The position numbers were made by a program, and so were the translations under genes. A stretch of 64,000 nucleotides of DNA from contig CAJUSI010000069.1 in NCBI GenBank assembly GCA_910589035.1, forward strand, positions 10,824 through 74,823, given 5' to 3'. The notes beneath the pieces were generated by a model that was given only the letters and a program-made list of their open reading frames with translations, did no database searches and was not told the origin of the DNA. Source of the stretch: an uncultured Acetatifactor sp. (GTDB lineage: Bacteria; Bacillota; Clostridia; Lachnospirales; Lachnospiraceae). This document shows, piece after piece, positions 17,383-25,396 of this stretch (the first letter of the stretch is position 1; each line of letters starts with the position of its first letter).

Positions 17383-18129
17383 TCATATCGGAAGAAATAA
17401 TACAATGCCCATACCAAGACAGAGAAAGAAACCAAGGGCAAGTTTAGAATGCCGATCCATCTTTCCCAATGATAACATCACTATACAGTAGACACCCGCC
17501 GCGCACACTGCCACAGCAAATGCGGCTGTCATTTGCTTCCACCCCAGAAAAAGACCGCAGGCGGCCGTAAGCTTGATGTCCCCGCCTCCCAGTCCTCCCG
17601 GCATAATAAGAGCAATGATCAGAAGGGGGACGCTGATGCAGATAACGCCCAGGAGCCTTTCCGGTAAGCCGGGTTCCGGGGAAAACGGGATGGACAATAC
17701 CCCCACAGCGGCTGCGGCGGCCGTGAAGCCGTTGGGAATTCTCAGTGTGTCCAGGTCCACAAAAGCCACTGCCGTCAAAGCCGCCAGAAACAGATAGACA
17801 AATAAGGCCCGCCAGCAATACCCCCACTTATAGACGCATAAAAGCGCCATGCTTCCACCAAACGCTTCTGCCAGGGGATATCGCAGGGAGATTCTCCCAT
17901 GGCAATACCGGCATTTCCCCCCAAGCAGAAACCATCCAAAGACCGGAAGCATATCAAAAAAGGTGAGCAGATGACCGCATTCAGGACATCTGCTGCGCGC
18001 CGTAATGAAATCCATATGTAAGGGCACCCGGTAAATCACTGCGTTCAGAAAGGAATAAATACTGCTTCCCACCAGGAACAGCAGAATGATAATCCAGGCA
18101 GCCGGTATGTCCAGCACCTCAAAGCACAT
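17383..18129 (-). CDS. Prepilin peptidase (A24 family)
   Basis: 248 residues with about seven or eight membrane segments. The N-terminal cytoplasmic loop holds a CPECGH and CRYCHG four-cysteine zinc motif (about residues 37-76). Catalytic aspartates of the aspartyl protease occur in VDLDTLRIPNG and in GGGDIKLTAACG. Full-length PilD-type enzymes cleave the leader of type IV prepilins and often methylate the new N-terminus. The gene starts 3 bp after the stop of a prepilin-like gene and probably depends on translational coupling, as no good ribosome binding site is visible. No other pilus assembly genes are in the window. Confidence 0.93.
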   Translation of the reverse strand: MCFEVLDIPAAWIIILLFLVGSSIYSFLNAVIYRVPLHMDFITARSRCPECGHLLTFFDMLPVFGWFLLGGKCRYCHGRISLRYPLAEAFGGSMALLCVYKWGYCWRALFVYLFLAALTAVAFVDLDTLRIPNGFTAAAAAVGVLSIPFSPEPGLPERLLGVICISVPLLIIALIMPGGLGGGDIKLTAACGLFLGWKQMTAAFAVAVCAAGVYCIVMLSLGKMDRHSKLALGFFLCLGMGIVLFLPI

Positions 18130-18132
18130 GGT

Positions 18133-18351
18133 TTATTTATGGAATTTATTTATCAGTGCAATGACCACGAAAAACAGTACCACAAGCGCTGCAACTCCGC
18201 CCAGCACAAATACTATATACTGTGCGTGACCGGTTACAGACAGTATGATGCTTACAACAAGCACAATAAGGAAAAGTACAATTATCAATTCAACAAGGCT
18301 GAAGCCATCCTCATTTTTCATCAGGTTTTTTATTTTTGTAAATAAAGTCAT
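18133..18351 (-). CDS. Two-helix prepilin-like protein
   Basis: 72 residues. A short basic leader ending in Gly is followed by the type III/IV prepilin cleavage motif, G-FSLVE, at about residues 17-22. A long hydrophobic helix (LIIVLFLIVLVVSIIL) follows. A second hydrophobic helix (about 46-68) is unusual, since classical pilins have one helix and a globular head. The start ATG has an AGGAG site. Its neighbour 3 bp downstream is a prepilin peptidase that would be expected to process it. It could be a minimal pilin, a Flp/Tad-like subunit, or another substrate of the peptidase. Confidence 0.75.
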   Translation of the reverse strand: MTLFTKIKNLMKNEDGFSLVELIIVLFLIVLVVSIILSVTGHAQYIVFVLGGVAALVVLFFVVIALINKFHK

Positions 18352-18402
18352 ACTTTTTTCTCCTTTTTTCTATAAAGTATCAATGCCGTTTCCTTAAATC
18401 TA

Positions 18403-19056
18403 TCACGAACAACCGTTTTTGTCAATCAAGGCGTTGATCAGCTCCCGGATGCTAACTCTCTCCATCTGCATGCTGACGGGATTGACGATCATCCTGGCGG
18501 AAAGGGGGCAGATCTCCTCCAATACCTTCAGGCCGTTCTCATGGAGGGTGGAGCCTGTCTCCACAATATCCACGATGACCTCGGATAGTCCTACCAGGGG
18601 GCCCAGCTCCACGGAACCGTTCAGCTTGATGATATCCACGGTCTGATGCTTTTTGTTGTAAAAATAATCCTTTGCGATATTAGGATACTTGCTGGCAACC
18701 CGGATGCGCTCATGGTGCTTTAAGAGGTCCGCCGCGGAATCCGGCCCGCACACGCACATGCGGCATTTGCCGAAGCCAAGATCCAGTACCTCGTACACAT
18801 TCCGGTTCTCTTCCAGCACGGTGTCCCTGCCCACAACCCCGATATCGGCGGCACCGTATTCCACATAAGTGGGTACATCCGGCCCCTTTGCAAGGAAGAA
18901 CTTCAGCTTACGCTGCTCATTCAGAAAGATAAGCTTCCTTGTCTTTTTATCTTTTATCTCTTCACAGGAGATTCCGGCCTGACCGAACAGGTCAATGGTT
19001 TTCTCCGCCAGCCTTCCCTTTGCCAGCGCAAAAGTCAAATATCTGTCTTCCCTCAT
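18403..19056 (-). CDS. hisG: ATP phosphoribosyltransferase catalytic subunit, short form
   Basis: 217 residues, the short HisG form that lacks the C-terminal regulatory domain and needs HisZ. It catalyses the first committed step, joining ATP and PRPP. Family signatures include LTFALAKGRLAEKTIDLF at the N-terminus, the VEYGAADIGVVGRD segment and the PRPP-binding loop EVIVDIVETGSTLHENGL. Its start codon overlaps the hisZ stop (ATGA), so the two subunits are translated in a coupled way. The next gene downstream, 51 bp away, is the prepilin-like gene rather than another his gene. Confidence 0.96.
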   Translation of the reverse strand: MREDRYLTFALAKGRLAEKTIDLFGQAGISCEEIKDKKTRKLIFLNEQRKLKFFLAKGPDVPTYVEYGAADIGVVGRDTVLEENRNVYEVLDLGFGKCRMCVCGPDSAADLLKHHERIRVASKYPNIAKDYFYNKKHQTVDIIKLNGSVELGPLVGLSEVIVDIVETGSTLHENGLKVLEEICPLSARMIVNPVSMQMERVSIRELINALIDKNGCS

Positions 19057-20366
19057 TTTACCCCTTCCTCCCGGACAGGCATGCTGTCACAGCGGCAAAC
19101 CGGATATGGCGCGACTGGTTCTTTGGATTCTGCTCCTGTTCCTGCAGCCTGAGAGACGGACGCCGCTTCTTCCGGCGTCTTACCTTCGTGCGTCACTCCT
19201 TCCGGCGCCTTGCCTTCGTGCGCCGCTCCTTCCGGCGCCTTATCTTCCGGCACCATTTCTTCCGGCGTCAGAATCACGGACGTCCCCTGGCTGCGAAGAG
19301 CCTGGGCCTGAGCCAGACTTTCGGCGTAATTTTCCTGAGTATACCGGATTTCCCGGGGCTTTTGCGGAACCGGAAGTTCGATTCCCTGCCTGGAAAGCGC
19401 GTCCAGTATGCTGTCCACCACCATGACGAACCCTACAGCCGGAGCATCCTTGCCGAACTGCCCCAGCAGTCTGTCATATCTGCCGCCCTTTACCACCGCC
19501 TCGCCCACGCCGTAGGTATAGGCCTTGAAAATCACACCCGTATAATATCTGTATTTGCTGAGCATGCCAAGGTCGAAGGAGACATATTCCCGGACGCCGT
19601 ACAGTTCCAGCAGGGAACAGAGCTTTTCCAGGCGCTCCACGGCCTTCCGGGAACGAGGGTTCCCGGCCGTATCCTTCATATCGGACAGGGAGTACATATC
19701 GCTGAAAATATCCGCTGCTTTCAGGAGCTTTTCCTGACAGCAGGCGTCCACTCCCCGCTCCTGCATAAGCTCCTGGGCGGCAAAGTAATTTTTCCCGGAA
19801 ATGAGAGCTCTCAGATCCAGCTCCGTCTCTTCATCGAGGCAGGCTTCCTCGCAGAGTCCCTTAAAATATTCCACATCCCCTATGCTGACCTGGAAACGGG
19901 AAAGCCCCGCATTCCGAAGTGCGCATATTACCAGACTGATCATCTCCGCGTCCGCCTCCACAGACGGATCGTTGATTAATTCCACACCCATCTGGGTGAC
20001 TTCTTTCAGCTTGCCCTGAAGATTGGAGGTATTGGTAAAGGTATTACCCTGATAGCTGAAGCGGAGGGGAATTCTTTCCTCGCAGAAATACTTTGCCGCA
20101 CAGCGTGCGATGGAGGGGGTAAAATCGGGCCGCAGCACCAGGGTATTCCCCTCCTTGTCAAAGAACTTGTACAGCTCCCTGCTGGGAGTAGTGCCGATTT
20201 CCCTGGAAAATATATCGAAAAATTCAAAGGTCGGGGTCTGGATATCCTCATAGCCGTACAGACGGATACTTTCCTTCAGCCGGCTCTCCACATGGAGCTT
20301 CCCGGCATATTCCCTTCCGTAAATATCCCTGACGCCCTCAGGGGTATGTAATAATCTCTGATCCAT
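19053..20366 (-). CDS. hisZ: ATP phosphoribosyltransferase regulatory subunit HisZ
   Basis: 437 residues. The first about 370 resemble histidyl-tRNA synthetase without tRNA charging: TPEGVRDIYGREYAGK, TPTFEFFDIFS, LRPDFTPSIARC, RYYTGVIFKAY and GGRYDRLLGQFG. HisZ makes a hetero-octamer with short HisG and mediates histidine feedback. The C-terminal extension (about residues 370-437) is unusual: it holds a 10-residue Pro-Glu-Gly-Lys repeat encoded by a 30-bp tandem repeat at 19171-19271, then a tail with CRCD. It is the first gene after the promoter at 20687-20716, with a leader of about 310 bases. The start follows a GGAGG site. Confidence 0.92.
   Translation of the reverse strand: MDQRLLHTPEGVRDIYGREYAGKLHVESRLKESIRLYGYEDIQTPTFEFFDIFSREIGTTPSRELYKFFDKEGNTLVLRPDFTPSIARCAAKYFCEERIPLRFSYQGNTFTNTSNLQGKLKEVTQMGVELINDPSVEADAEMISLVICALRNAGLSRFQVSIGDVEYFKGLCEEACLDEETELDLRALISGKNYFAAQELMQERGVDACCQEKLLKAADIFSDMYSLSDMKDTAGNPRSRKAVERLEKLCSLLELYGVREYVSFDLGMLSKYRYYTGVIFKAYTYGVGEAVVKGGRYDRLLGQFGKDAPAVGFVMVVDSILDALSRQGIELPVPQKPREIRYTQENYAESLAQAQALRSQGTSVILTPEEMVPEDKAPEGAAHEGKAPEGVTHEGKTPEEAASVSQAAGTGAESKEPVAPYPVCRCDSMPVREEGVK
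19171..19271. repeat. 30-bp tandem repeat in the hisZ 3' end
   Basis: Three full units begin at 19171, 19201 and 19231, each starting TCCGGCG, and a partial fourth begins at 19261. They encode a degenerate decapeptide of the type PE(G/D)KAPEG. The period is a multiple of three, so copy number change would keep the frame. Confidence 0.85.
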
Positions 20367-20712
20367 AATTCCTCCGTGGTTCTGTGGGTTCTATGATGGC
20401 GTTGCTCTGTCTGCTGCAGGATATTTGACTATGGCAATGTAAATTCTTATATGTCGGTGTCTCAGGCATTTATACTCATGAACGAAATCAATTGCCAGTC
20501 TAAATGTACAGCGAGTGAGTGCTTCTACAATTTTGGCGCAGTAAGCGGAAATGAAATGCGTTCACAAGTATAACAATGAAACAGGGAACCTCCTGCACTT
20601 TGCATAAACAGAAGCCATAGACAGAAGCGGATAAGTCCGCTTTAGCACGACAGCGCAATACCATGGCAACGCGGTAAACAATCAGTAGTATACCCGAAAA
20701 AGACAGGAACTG
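20367..20712 (-). promoter_or_regulatory. Promoter and long leader of the his operon
   Basis: The minus strand has TTGACA (20716-20711), 18 bp, then TATACT (20692-20687), giving a start near 20680 and a leader of about 310 bases before hisZ. No T-box sequence, no run of His codons in a leader peptide and no clear terminator were found in the leader. A short AAGCGG/CCGCTT hairpin near 20630 is the only evident structure. The -35 box lies in the loop of the recU terminator. Confidence 0.6.
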
Positions 20713-20724
20713 TCAAGCCCTGTC
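20697..20724 (-). terminator. Terminator of recU, overlapping the his promoter
   Basis: The minus strand forms a GACAGG/CCTGTC stem (20724-20719 with 20707-20702) followed by five T (20701-20697). The 3' end of recU forms the first arm, and the loop contains the TTGACA of the following promoter. Confidence 0.5.
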
Positions 20725-21246
20725 CTCCAAATCCTTCTGCAGTGCATCCAGATAGGGTACCAGAATCCCGTGCTTCCGGGGAAGAATGTATTCAGGGTTC
20801 AGCTCTTCGTACCGGAAGCTTTTCCGGCCGCCCTCCCTGGCGCGGTTCCAGAAGAACAAAAGCATTTCCAGGGGGAGATAATACAGGACATCCTTATGCG
20901 TATAGTAGATCAGAAAAAAGGAAATACCGCCCTGCTTTTCGAACTTTTCCATAAAGATCACCTGATGTTCATGAATATTCTGAAGGGCAAAGGTATCCGC
21001 CGCGCATTCCTTGGCATCAAAGCAGACGGGAATTCCCTGTACTGCGCCGATGTAGTCCACCGTACTCTTCTGCTCAAAATAGGCCAGGGTGATCTGGCGG
21101 TGCTCCTTGTCCATTTTGATGGGAGTGATGGGGGTGGGCACCTTCTGTATCAGGGCAAGCCCCGCCTCCGCATATTTTTCGTTTGTCCGGTTGATCATAT
21201 CTTCCAGCGTGGAGCCCCGAAGCCCCCTGGAATTCCATGTAGCCAT
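20713..21246 (-). CDS. recU: Holliday junction resolvase RecU
   Basis: 177 residues. It begins WNSRGLRGSTLEDMINRTNEKY, a RecU signature. The nuclease core shows VDYIGAVQGIPVCFDAKEC (Asp, Asp-x-Lys type active site) and a segment near IHEHQVIFMEKFEKQGGISFFLI. The C-terminal part contains LPRKHGILVPYLDAL. RecU cleaves four-way junctions during recombinational repair and replaces RuvC in Firmicutes. The gene often adjoins a penicillin-binding protein gene; here it lies between a pseudouridine synthase gene and the his operon. It starts at an ATG behind a GGAAAGGA site. Confidence 0.92.
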   Translation of the reverse strand: MATWNSRGLRGSTLEDMINRTNEKYAEAGLALIQKVPTPITPIKMDKEHRQITLAYFEQKSTVDYIGAVQGIPVCFDAKECAADTFALQNIHEHQVIFMEKFEKQGGISFFLIYYTHKDVLYYLPLEMLLFFWNRAREGGRKSFRYEELNPEYILPRKHGILVPYLDALQKDLEDRA

Positions 21247-21354
21247 TCTTTTTCCTTTCCGCTGCCTTCATGTTACCTCCGGGTTCCGGAATTCTTCCTG
21301 CTCTCTGCTTAAAAACTTCACAGAACACGGAATCCCCCGCCCGCGTTTATCTTT

Positions 21355-22524
21355 TCACGTTTTACCGGCATGATTTGCATTCTTAAATAAACCGCTTTCC
21401 AGTGCCAGAAAGAGATCGGGTTCCGGCGCATATATGCTTTTATGACTGAGCGGCTTTCCCGGTCCGGATTCCGCTTCCGGGAATTGCGCTCTGCAGGCGT
21501 GAAGCAGCTGATGTTCCAGGCCATATTTCTTCTTCAGAATGTCATTGACAGACTTGCTCCCATATTTGTAATCTCCGATCAGGGGATGTCCCACAGATGC
21601 CAGATGTGCCCGAATCTGATGGGGTTTCCCCGTGATCAGCTCCACCTCCAGCAGGGTGTAATCCTCTGTCACGGCTATGGGCGAATAGACGGTATGTATG
21701 GGAGAAGCGCCTTCCCAGGAGGCCCCGGAAGCCGGCTCCTTCGATATGGTCACGCGGTTTTTTGCCTCATTCTTCACAAGCCAGCCCTCTATGGAAGCCT
21801 CTGCTCTCAGTGCGCCCGCGCAGATTGTCCGGTAGAATTTGCGGATCGTCCTCTCTCTGATACAGCGGCTCAGATACTGCGAACCTGCCAGGCTTTTACC
21901 GCAGAGCACAATGCCGCTGGTATTTCTGTCCAGCCGGTTGCAGACGGAAGGGCGGAATGTGGGAAGATCCCGGACAAGCCCCGGATCCCTGTCCAGCAGA
22001 TATCCGATCATCCATTCGTTCAGGCTCAGATCTGCGGCCGCAGCCTTCTGCGTCAGCACGCCGCAGGGTTTGTTCAATATCAGGAGGTCTTCATTTTCAT
22101 ATAATATACCGATTCCGGACAGTCCGGCATAAGCGGCCTTGTATTCGCTTTTTGCTTCCTGCCTGTGCCCCTTTTGGTCTGTCCGCCGGGGCCCCTTCGG
22201 TGCCGTCTCCATGGCTGCTTCCGGTTCTGTATCGATATTTGCTTTTAGAGCTGTCCCGGGTTCTGGCTCCGGAGCTGATTTTATGTCTGCCTTCGGCAGT
22301 TCTCTGCCCGAGAACGTCACAAAGGTCTCATCCGAGAAAAAGACCTTCACCTCATCGCCTATGGACAGGATTTCCCTTCCCTCCGCCTTCCTGCCGTTCA
22401 GGAGGATATTCTTCCTGCGCAGCATCCGGTACAGGAAGCCGTTTCCCGCAAGGGGCAGATATTTACGTAAGAATTTGTCCAGCCGCTGTCCGGCCTGGTT
22501 CGGTCCTATTATTACTGACTGCAT
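21355..22524 (-). CDS. RluA-family pseudouridine synthase
   Basis: 389 residues. Residues 1-75 are an S4 RNA-binding domain (AGQRLDKFLRKYLP, MLRRKNILLNGRKA). A low-complexity, Ala/Glu/Pro-rich insert of about 60 residues follows. The catalytic domain has NKPCGVLTQ, the motif CNRLDRNTSGIVLCGKS with the nucleophilic Asp, and GKPHQIRAHLASVGHPLIGDYKYG. RluC/RluD-type enzymes modify uridines in 23S rRNA; the exact site cannot be told from sequence. The insert between S4 and catalytic domains is longer than usual. It is preceded by an AAAGGAG site and follows the unknown 194-residue gene by 16 bp. Confidence 0.92.
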   Translation of the reverse strand: MQSVIIGPNQAGQRLDKFLRKYLPLAGNGFLYRMLRRKNILLNGRKAEGREILSIGDEVKVFFSDETFVTFSGRELPKADIKSAPEPEPGTALKANIDTEPEAAMETAPKGPRRTDQKGHRQEAKSEYKAAYAGLSGIGILYENEDLLILNKPCGVLTQKAAAADLSLNEWMIGYLLDRDPGLVRDLPTFRPSVCNRLDRNTSGIVLCGKSLAGSQYLSRCIRERTIRKFYRTICAGALRAEASIEGWLVKNEAKNRVTISKEPASGASWEGASPIHTVYSPIAVTEDYTLLEVELITGKPHQIRAHLASVGHPLIGDYKYGSKSVNDILKKKYGLEHQLLHACRAQFPEAESGPGKPLSHKSIYAPEPDLFLALESGLFKNANHAGKT

Positions 22525-22540
22525 ATATTTCTCCTTTGCT

Positions 22541-23125
22541 TTACAGAACCACGCTTTTCAGAGTGGCGATAAGCGCGGAAACCCTGTCAGAAGGCTCGGC
22601 CGTGCCGCGCATCTGTTCCAGGCGCTGGAGATATTTGGGAAGATCCGTAAATATTTTAACGACAATGTCCTTGTGTCCGTCCAGCTTTAATATATTGTCT
22701 ATATGCAGGCGGAACGCATTCTCGTCGAATTCCGGATTCTCTGCAAAGCCGCAGATCGTATTTCCGCTCACTGCCATATGGCTTACCACGAAATTCTTCT
22801 TATAGGAAGTAAACACCATATCATACAGACAGGAAAGCCCTTCGGAATGCTCTTCGATGGCAGCGGCAGTGGTTTCGCCGCAGCTTTTAAAACGCAGAAA
22901 CATGACAGCGCCCACCATACTCTTGCTGGCGGGAAGGCATCCCAGGACGGCGACGATACTCAGCAGGTTCGCCTTTTCTCCCGTCTGAATATATCCCGCG
23001 ATAAAGAGCGACAGCGAGATGGAAAAGTATAGAACCGTGCGCAGAATTTCATATTTTTTCTGGGTATTCAGGTAATTTTTCGTACCCTTTGCCCCTTCCG
23101 TGGTAAAGATCCGTTTTAGCTGCAT
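22541..23125 (-). CDS. Two-helix membrane protein, unknown
   Basis: 194 residues. Two adjacent hydrophobic segments (about residues 30-45 and 53-75) form a short hairpin in the membrane. The rest is a soluble domain with a ISGNTICGF-like strand region, LDGHKDIVVKIFTDLPKYLQRL and a final helix. No known catalytic motif was found. The gene lies 3 bp after the SDR gene in a run of five co-directional housekeeping-type genes, so it is probably transcribed with them. No family is recognised. Confidence 0.65.
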   Translation of the reverse strand: MQLKRIFTTEGAKGTKNYLNTQKKYEILRTVLYFSISLSLFIAGYIQTGEKANLLSIVAVLGCLPASKSMVGAVMFLRFKSCGETTAAAIEEHSEGLSCLYDMVFTSYKKNFVVSHMAVSGNTICGFAENPEFDENAFRLHIDNILKLDGHKDIVVKIFTDLPKYLQRLEQMRGTAEPSDRVSALIATLKSVVL

Positions 23126-23128
23126 TCT

Positions 23129-23902
23129 CTACATCCCTCTCTCTTTCATCAGTTCCGCCGCCTTCAGCAGGATACCGTGCGGAAGTATTTTGGAAAGCAC
23201 TAAAAATGATTTCATGGGGAGTCCGCATACCGACATGGAACGCCGCAGGGCGGAATCCCTTAAGGCAAGCGCCACCACTCTCTGCGCGGATACCATAGCG
23301 TATTTTTTGACTGCAAGGGTGGAACCGGACTTTTCCGCGATCTCAAAAAAGGGAGTATCCACCGGACCGGGACAGATGCTTGTAACATAGATCCCGGCTT
23401 CTTTCAGCTCCTCTCCCAATGCTCTGGAAAAGCTCAGTACATAGGCTTTGGTTGCAGCATATACGGCAAAATCCGGCTGGGGAAGAAAGGCAGCGCTGGA
23501 AGCCATCTGAAGAATGCGGCTTCCACGCCTCATGTAGGGAATCATCCGATGGGTCAGTTCCGTCAGTGCCTGGCAGTTTAAGCGAATCATGCCAAGCTCC
23601 GACTCCCGGTCCTGCCCGCAGAAATCTCCCATAATCCCATATCCCGCGCAGTTAATGAGCATCCGAAGGGTAATATTGTGACGGAATGCTTCCGCCTCCA
23701 GCAGGGCGAGATTCTCTGTATTCGTAATGTCCATGGCAAAAAGCCTGGATCTGTGCTTCAGCTTTCCCGCCAGCTCCTTCAGTCTCTTCCGGTTCCTTGC
23801 AGCCAGCCAGAATTCGTCAATCCCGCTGAAATATTTATCCATCTGTATTGCAAACTCTCTTCCGATGCCGGAGGAGGCGCCTGTGATGAGTATGATATTC
23901 AT
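23129..23902 (-). CDS. Short-chain dehydrogenase/reductase
   Basis: 257 residues from the ATG at 23902; the longer frame to 24061 would overlap the HAD gene. It is a classical SDR: nucleotide-binding TGASSGIGREF (residues 6-16), the NCAGYG motif, a Ser in ILQMASSAAFLP, and the catalytic YAATKAY (Tyr-x-x-x-Lys). PGPVDTPFF follows. This pattern is that of the DltE/YqjQ-like group of NADP-dependent oxidoreductases, with unknown substrate. The C-terminal region is basic and moderately hydrophobic, perhaps membrane-associated. The ribosome binding site is a GAGAAGAG stretch. Confidence 0.85.
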   Translation of the reverse strand: MNIILITGASSGIGREFAIQMDKYFSGIDEFWLAARNRKRLKELAGKLKHRSRLFAMDITNTENLALLEAEAFRHNITLRMLINCAGYGIMGDFCGQDRESELGMIRLNCQALTELTHRMIPYMRRGSRILQMASSAAFLPQPDFAVYAATKAYVLSFSRALGEELKEAGIYVTSICPGPVDTPFFEIAEKSGSTLAVKKYAMVSAQRVVALALRDSALRRSMSVCGLPMKSFLVLSKILPHGILLKAAELMKERGM

Positions 23903-23915
23903 TTTTCTTCTCTTC

Positions 23916-24569
23916 TCAAAATAATCCCACATAATCCTCAATATAATAGTCCGCCAGCTTCTTTTTCCGCTCCCTGTCATGGGAGGAATATTCATCTTCC
24001 ACAGCGCAGACGCGCATCCCTGCATTTTTCCCGGCAATGATGCCTGCCACGATATCTTCAAACACCAGACAGCGGGACGGCGCTGTCCCCAGCTCCCGCG
24101 CGACCGCCAGATAGATATCGGGAGCAGGCTTCCCCCGTTTTACCTCGCTGCCGGTAATGATGCTGGTAAAATAGTCGCGCAGATTATGAACCTTTGCCAC
24201 ATTCTCCACCAGCTCCCTGGAATTGCTGGTGGCGATTCCCAGAAGGATTCCCCGTTCTCTGCAGCTTCTTAAGAATTCGGTGATTCCCATTTTCAGGGGC
24301 ACTTCATGGAGGTATTTATCCCAGGCCATCCGATTCCAGGTATCCATAATATCTTCTGTAGTATCCGGTATGGGAAAATGCTCTTTAAAATACATGGCTG
24401 TTTCCGCGAAGCTCATGCCCTCTATCCTGGACTGCAGATCCTCCGGAAGAGGAATTCCGAAGCTTCCCAGATATTCGACATCAATGGCTCTCCACATCCA
24501 CATGGAATCCACCAGGGAACCATCCATATCAAAGATCACTGCATCAATATTTTGCATCATTTCGTGCAT
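23916..24569 (-). CDS. HAD-superfamily phosphatase / beta-phosphoglucomutase-like
   Basis: 217 residues with the start taken at 24569; ATG codons at 24560 (ATGA overlap with the preceding stop) and 24557 are also possible. Motif I is FDMDGSLVDS with nucleophilic and acid/base Asp. The helical cap contains FGIPLPEDLQSRIEGMS. Motif II is ATSNS, motif III KRGKPAPD, and motif IV VFEDIVAGIIAGKNAG. This is subfamily I, like beta-phosphoglucomutase or phosphoglycolate phosphatase. The substrate cannot be deduced. The gene overlaps the pseudouridine synthase gene upstream and precedes the SDR by 13 bp. Confidence 0.88.
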   Translation of the reverse strand: MHEMMQNIDAVIFDMDGSLVDSMWMWRAIDVEYLGSFGIPLPEDLQSRIEGMSFAETAMYFKEHFPIPDTTEDIMDTWNRMAWDKYLHEVPLKMGITEFLRSCRERGILLGIATSNSRELVENVAKVHNLRDYFTSIITGSEVKRGKPAPDIYLAVARELGTAPSRCLVFEDIVAGIIAGKNAGMRVCAVEDEYSSHDRERKKKLADYYIEDYVGLF

Positions 24570-25273
24570 TTTCCCACACACTCCTTTAAACTGTTGATTT
24601 CTGCTTCTGTCAGCTCCCGGAATTGTCCGGGCTTCAGGGAACCGTCCAGTTCCAGGCTGCCGAAGGTTGTCCTTTTAAGCGACAGCACATGATTTCCCAC
24701 GGCGGCCAGCATCCGCTTCACCTGATGGTATCTTCCCTCATGGATTGTGAGAAGAATGGCATTGTCGCTCAATATCTGCACATGGGCAGGCAGTGTGGGC
24801 TTCTCATCGCCGATATCCACACCCTGCTCCAGCATATAAGCCGCTTCTCCTGAAAGCTTCTTCTCAAGGGTCACATGATAGGTTTTGTCCACATGCTTTC
24901 CGGGAGCCAGGAGCTGATGGGCCAGCGCGCCGTCATTGGTGAGAACCAGAAGGCCGGTGGTATCCCTGTCCAGCCTTCCCACAGGAAAAATGTCTTCCCG
25001 GTATTCATCGCCCAAAAGGGCAATTACCGTGGGGGCAAGCTTATCCCTTGTGGCAGATACCGTCCCCGGAGGCTTATTCAGCATATAGTAGAAGAATTTA
25101 CGGTAATGCAGAATATTGCCCCTGAAGACAATTTTGTCCGAGGCCTCTTCTATCTTCAGATCCGACTGCTTTACAGGCATTCCGTTTACCGTCACAAATC
25201 CCTGGCGGATATAGGTCTTAACCTGGCTTCTGGTACCGATCTTCATTTCGCATAAAAGCTTATCGAGTCGCAT
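24557..25273 (-). CDS. RsuA/RluB-family pseudouridine synthase
   Basis: 238 residues from the ATG at 25273; a TTG two codons earlier is possible. The N-terminal S4 domain (RLDKLLCEMKIGTRSQVKTYIRQGFVTVNG) is followed by the catalytic domain with LNKPPGTVSATRD, GRLDRDTTGLLVLTNDG (nucleophilic Asp) and GRYHQVKRMLAAVGNHVLSLKR. It makes a single pseudouridine in rRNA, in the 16S or 23S subunit; the site is not decided here. It is the first gene of the run leading to the RluA-family gene, so two rRNA modification enzymes appear in one transcription unit. Confidence 0.92.
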   Translation of the reverse strand: MRLDKLLCEMKIGTRSQVKTYIRQGFVTVNGMPVKQSDLKIEEASDKIVFRGNILHYRKFFYYMLNKPPGTVSATRDKLAPTVIALLGDEYREDIFPVGRLDRDTTGLLVLTNDGALAHQLLAPGKHVDKTYHVTLEKKLSGEAAYMLEQGVDIGDEKPTLPAHVQILSDNAILLTIHEGRYHQVKRMLAAVGNHVLSLKRTTFGSLELDGSLKPGQFRELTEAEINSLKECVGKCTK

Positions 25274-25396
25274 GCGCAAGAATCCCTTTCTTCCGGTAAA
25301 AATTTATCCAAGCCCCCTTATCCTCTCTGTCCTCCCGCTTCTAAACACCGGCAGCCCAGACCGCCGCACCGGTAACAGGCATGTCATGAAACCGGC

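Noticed and set aside
19171..19271. CRISPR-like repeat (30-bp units)
   Set aside because: Units are directly contiguous without spacers and encode a peptide repeat in frame with hisZ.
20367..20680. T-box or histidine attenuator in the hisZ leader
   Set aside because: No AGGGTGG-type T-box sequence, no His-codon leader peptide and no terminator were found in the 310-base leader.
21957..22805. Open frame of about 280 codons antisense to the RluA-family gene
   Set aside because: The translation is Arg/Ser/Pro-rich without known motifs and overlaps two real genes completely.
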